From Robiginitomaculum sp. (GTDB taxonomy: Bacteria; Pseudomonadota; Alphaproteobacteria; Caulobacterales; Maricaulaceae), in contig JAKITZ010000157.1 of the NCBI GenBank assembly GCA_021647805.1, positions 1 to 5,911 on the forward strand: DNA of 5,911 bases, read 5' to 3'. Below are positions 5,090 through 5,911 of this stretch, piece after piece. The notes below the pieces were generated by a model. It had not been told where the DNA came from, did no database searches, and saw only the letters and a program-made list of their open reading frames with translations. The translations under genes were made by a program, and so were the position numbers. Each line of letters opens with the position of its first letter. Within the stretch, counting starts at the first letter, position 1.

Positions 5090-5911
5090 TACTTGTGTGC
5101 CTGTTCAAATGTTTTCAGGCTGCGAATTGCTTCTAAAATGTCAGTTTCGGGCAATGCACCATATCTACCTTCAAGATACTGTTTACCAAACGCACCTTCT
5201 CTACGAGCGCCACCTTTTTTTATTTGGGCAAAATCTGATAATCCAAACAGCTCAGTAGCGCCATCCTCTTTTTTGTCGGCAAACCACAATTCATCTCGCT
5301 CTAGCGAACTCATCAAATGTATGTCGTGAGACGTAAAAATGAGTTGAGCGCCGCTTGGGTTAGTTTCCGGGTTTTTGAATATCTTAATAATTTGCCTGAG
5401 CGCGGAGTTGTGAAAGGATTGATTTAACTCATCAACAATCAAGGTGTAGCCATGAGAGCAAGAATCCATAATTGCTGCAGCCAGTGCAAATAAATTCTTT
5501 GTACCGGATGATTCTTCTTTAAAATCAATTGCAATTGATTTGTTATTGCGATCCATATTTACAAACTGAATGGAATAACTTGTTATCGAATCATCTTCGC
5601 TGTGAGCCAAAATTGGTTCGCTATCAGCTTTAAGTAACATCCTAGCAATTGTATCTTTTCCCTCAAATGTTGTTTTTTCTGTCTCAATCAAGATGTCTGT
5701 CACCCTGACACCTACAGAATTCAGAAACTGAACAACTGCTTTACGGGTTGCAGGCTTAGCACAATAGTCAGCAGTCATTGCTCGGGGGAAACCATCTGGA
5801 TTGCCAATAGGTCTTAAGCCTAAGACGATCCAGCGACACGCACCTTTCGTTTCTTTGTCGTTACATTGGTCAAGTTTGGCACTGAAAAGTTGATTGGGTT
5901 TCTTGCGCTTG
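5089..5911 (-). CDS. AAA/ABC-type ATPase, RloA-like (COG1106 type), N-terminus beyond window edge
   Basis: The frame is open from the right edge to the stop at 5089-5091 (273 residues visible), and the ATG at 5778 is probably internal, because sequence upstream of it continues in frame without a stop. Seen in visible numbering: a signature-like ESSGTKNL at 133-140; Walker B TLIVDE with Asp160-Glu161, followed by LNQSFHNS (family DELDxSLHP); the H-loop QLIFTSHD with His195; RDELWFADK; and near the C-terminus the characteristic YLEGRYGALPE. These mark an SMC/ABC-like ATPase of the OLD/RloA group. Family members are usually about 400-450 residues, so the missing part should hold Walker A. It is followed with a one-base overlap by rloB, implying one operon and a joint complex, with the ATPase as sensor or activator of RloB; this is inferred from related ATPase-nuclease defence pairs. 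Promoter not in window. Confidence 0.88.
   Translation of the reverse strand, partial: KRKKPNQLFSAKLDQCNDKETKGACRWIVLGLRPIGNPDGFPRAMTADYCAKPATRKAVVQFLNSVGVRVTDILIETEKTTFEGKDTIARMLLKADSEPILAHSEDDSITSYSIQFVNMDRNNKSIAIDFKEESSGTKNLFALAAAIMDSCSHGYTLIVDELNQSFHNSALRQIIKIFKNPETNPSGAQLIFTSHDIHLMSSLERDELWFADKKEDGATELFGLSDFAQIKKGGARREGAFGKQYLEGRYGALPETDILEAIRSLKTFEQAHK

Noticed and set aside
5776..5778. ATG as the start of a 229-residue ATPase
   Set aside because: The frame continues without a stop to the window edge (44 more residues) and a 229-residue form would lack Walker A. The gene is more likely cut by the edge than truly short.

Overview
The window looks like chromosomal DNA of a proteobacterium, most likely an alphaproteobacterium. 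The evidence is a bifunctional PutA with a short C-terminus, a compact class I NrdA of about 626 residues ending in CLACQ, and an intergenic palindrome containing CGTCATGCCGGG, a string common in alphaproteobacterial intergenic repeats. The lineage is inferred from protein flavour only; there is no rRNA or other marker gene here.

Layout. Positions 2-1966 (+) hold the C-terminal two thirds of putA, open at the left edge: the end of the proline dehydrogenase barrel followed by a complete glutamate-semialdehyde dehydrogenase domain. A 385-base gap (1967-2351) follows. It contains the control region of nrdA: two NrdR-type operator boxes 32 bp apart, a promoter-like TTGACC/CACTAT pair whose -10 lies in the better box, and a leader of about 135 nt with two possible hairpins. 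nrdA (2352-4232, +) encodes the catalytic subunit of an aerobic class I ribonucleotide reductase without an N-terminal ATP-cone. nrdB does not follow it in this window.

The 197-base gap 4233-4429 separates nrdA from a convergent pair of genes on the minus strand and contains a roughly 100-base imperfect palindrome (4261-4362). The minus-strand operon, read right to left, is an AAA/ABC-type ATPase of the RloA/COG1106 kind (5089-5911, N-terminus cut by the window edge) followed by an RloB-family protein (4430-5089). Stop and start overlap as TAATG, so the two are probably translationally coupled and work together. Such ATPase + RloB pairs are typical of restriction-modification loci and defence islands, and resemble in layout the ATPase + TOPRIM-like nuclease anti-phage systems (OLD, PARIS).

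How it fits together: the left two thirds is housekeeping metabolism (proline catabolism, dNTP synthesis). The right third is an accessory, probably horizontally acquired module with lower GC in the lines sampled. The most interesting items are the RloA/RloB-like pair with its variant RloB motif and the clear NrdR operator architecture in front of nrdA.
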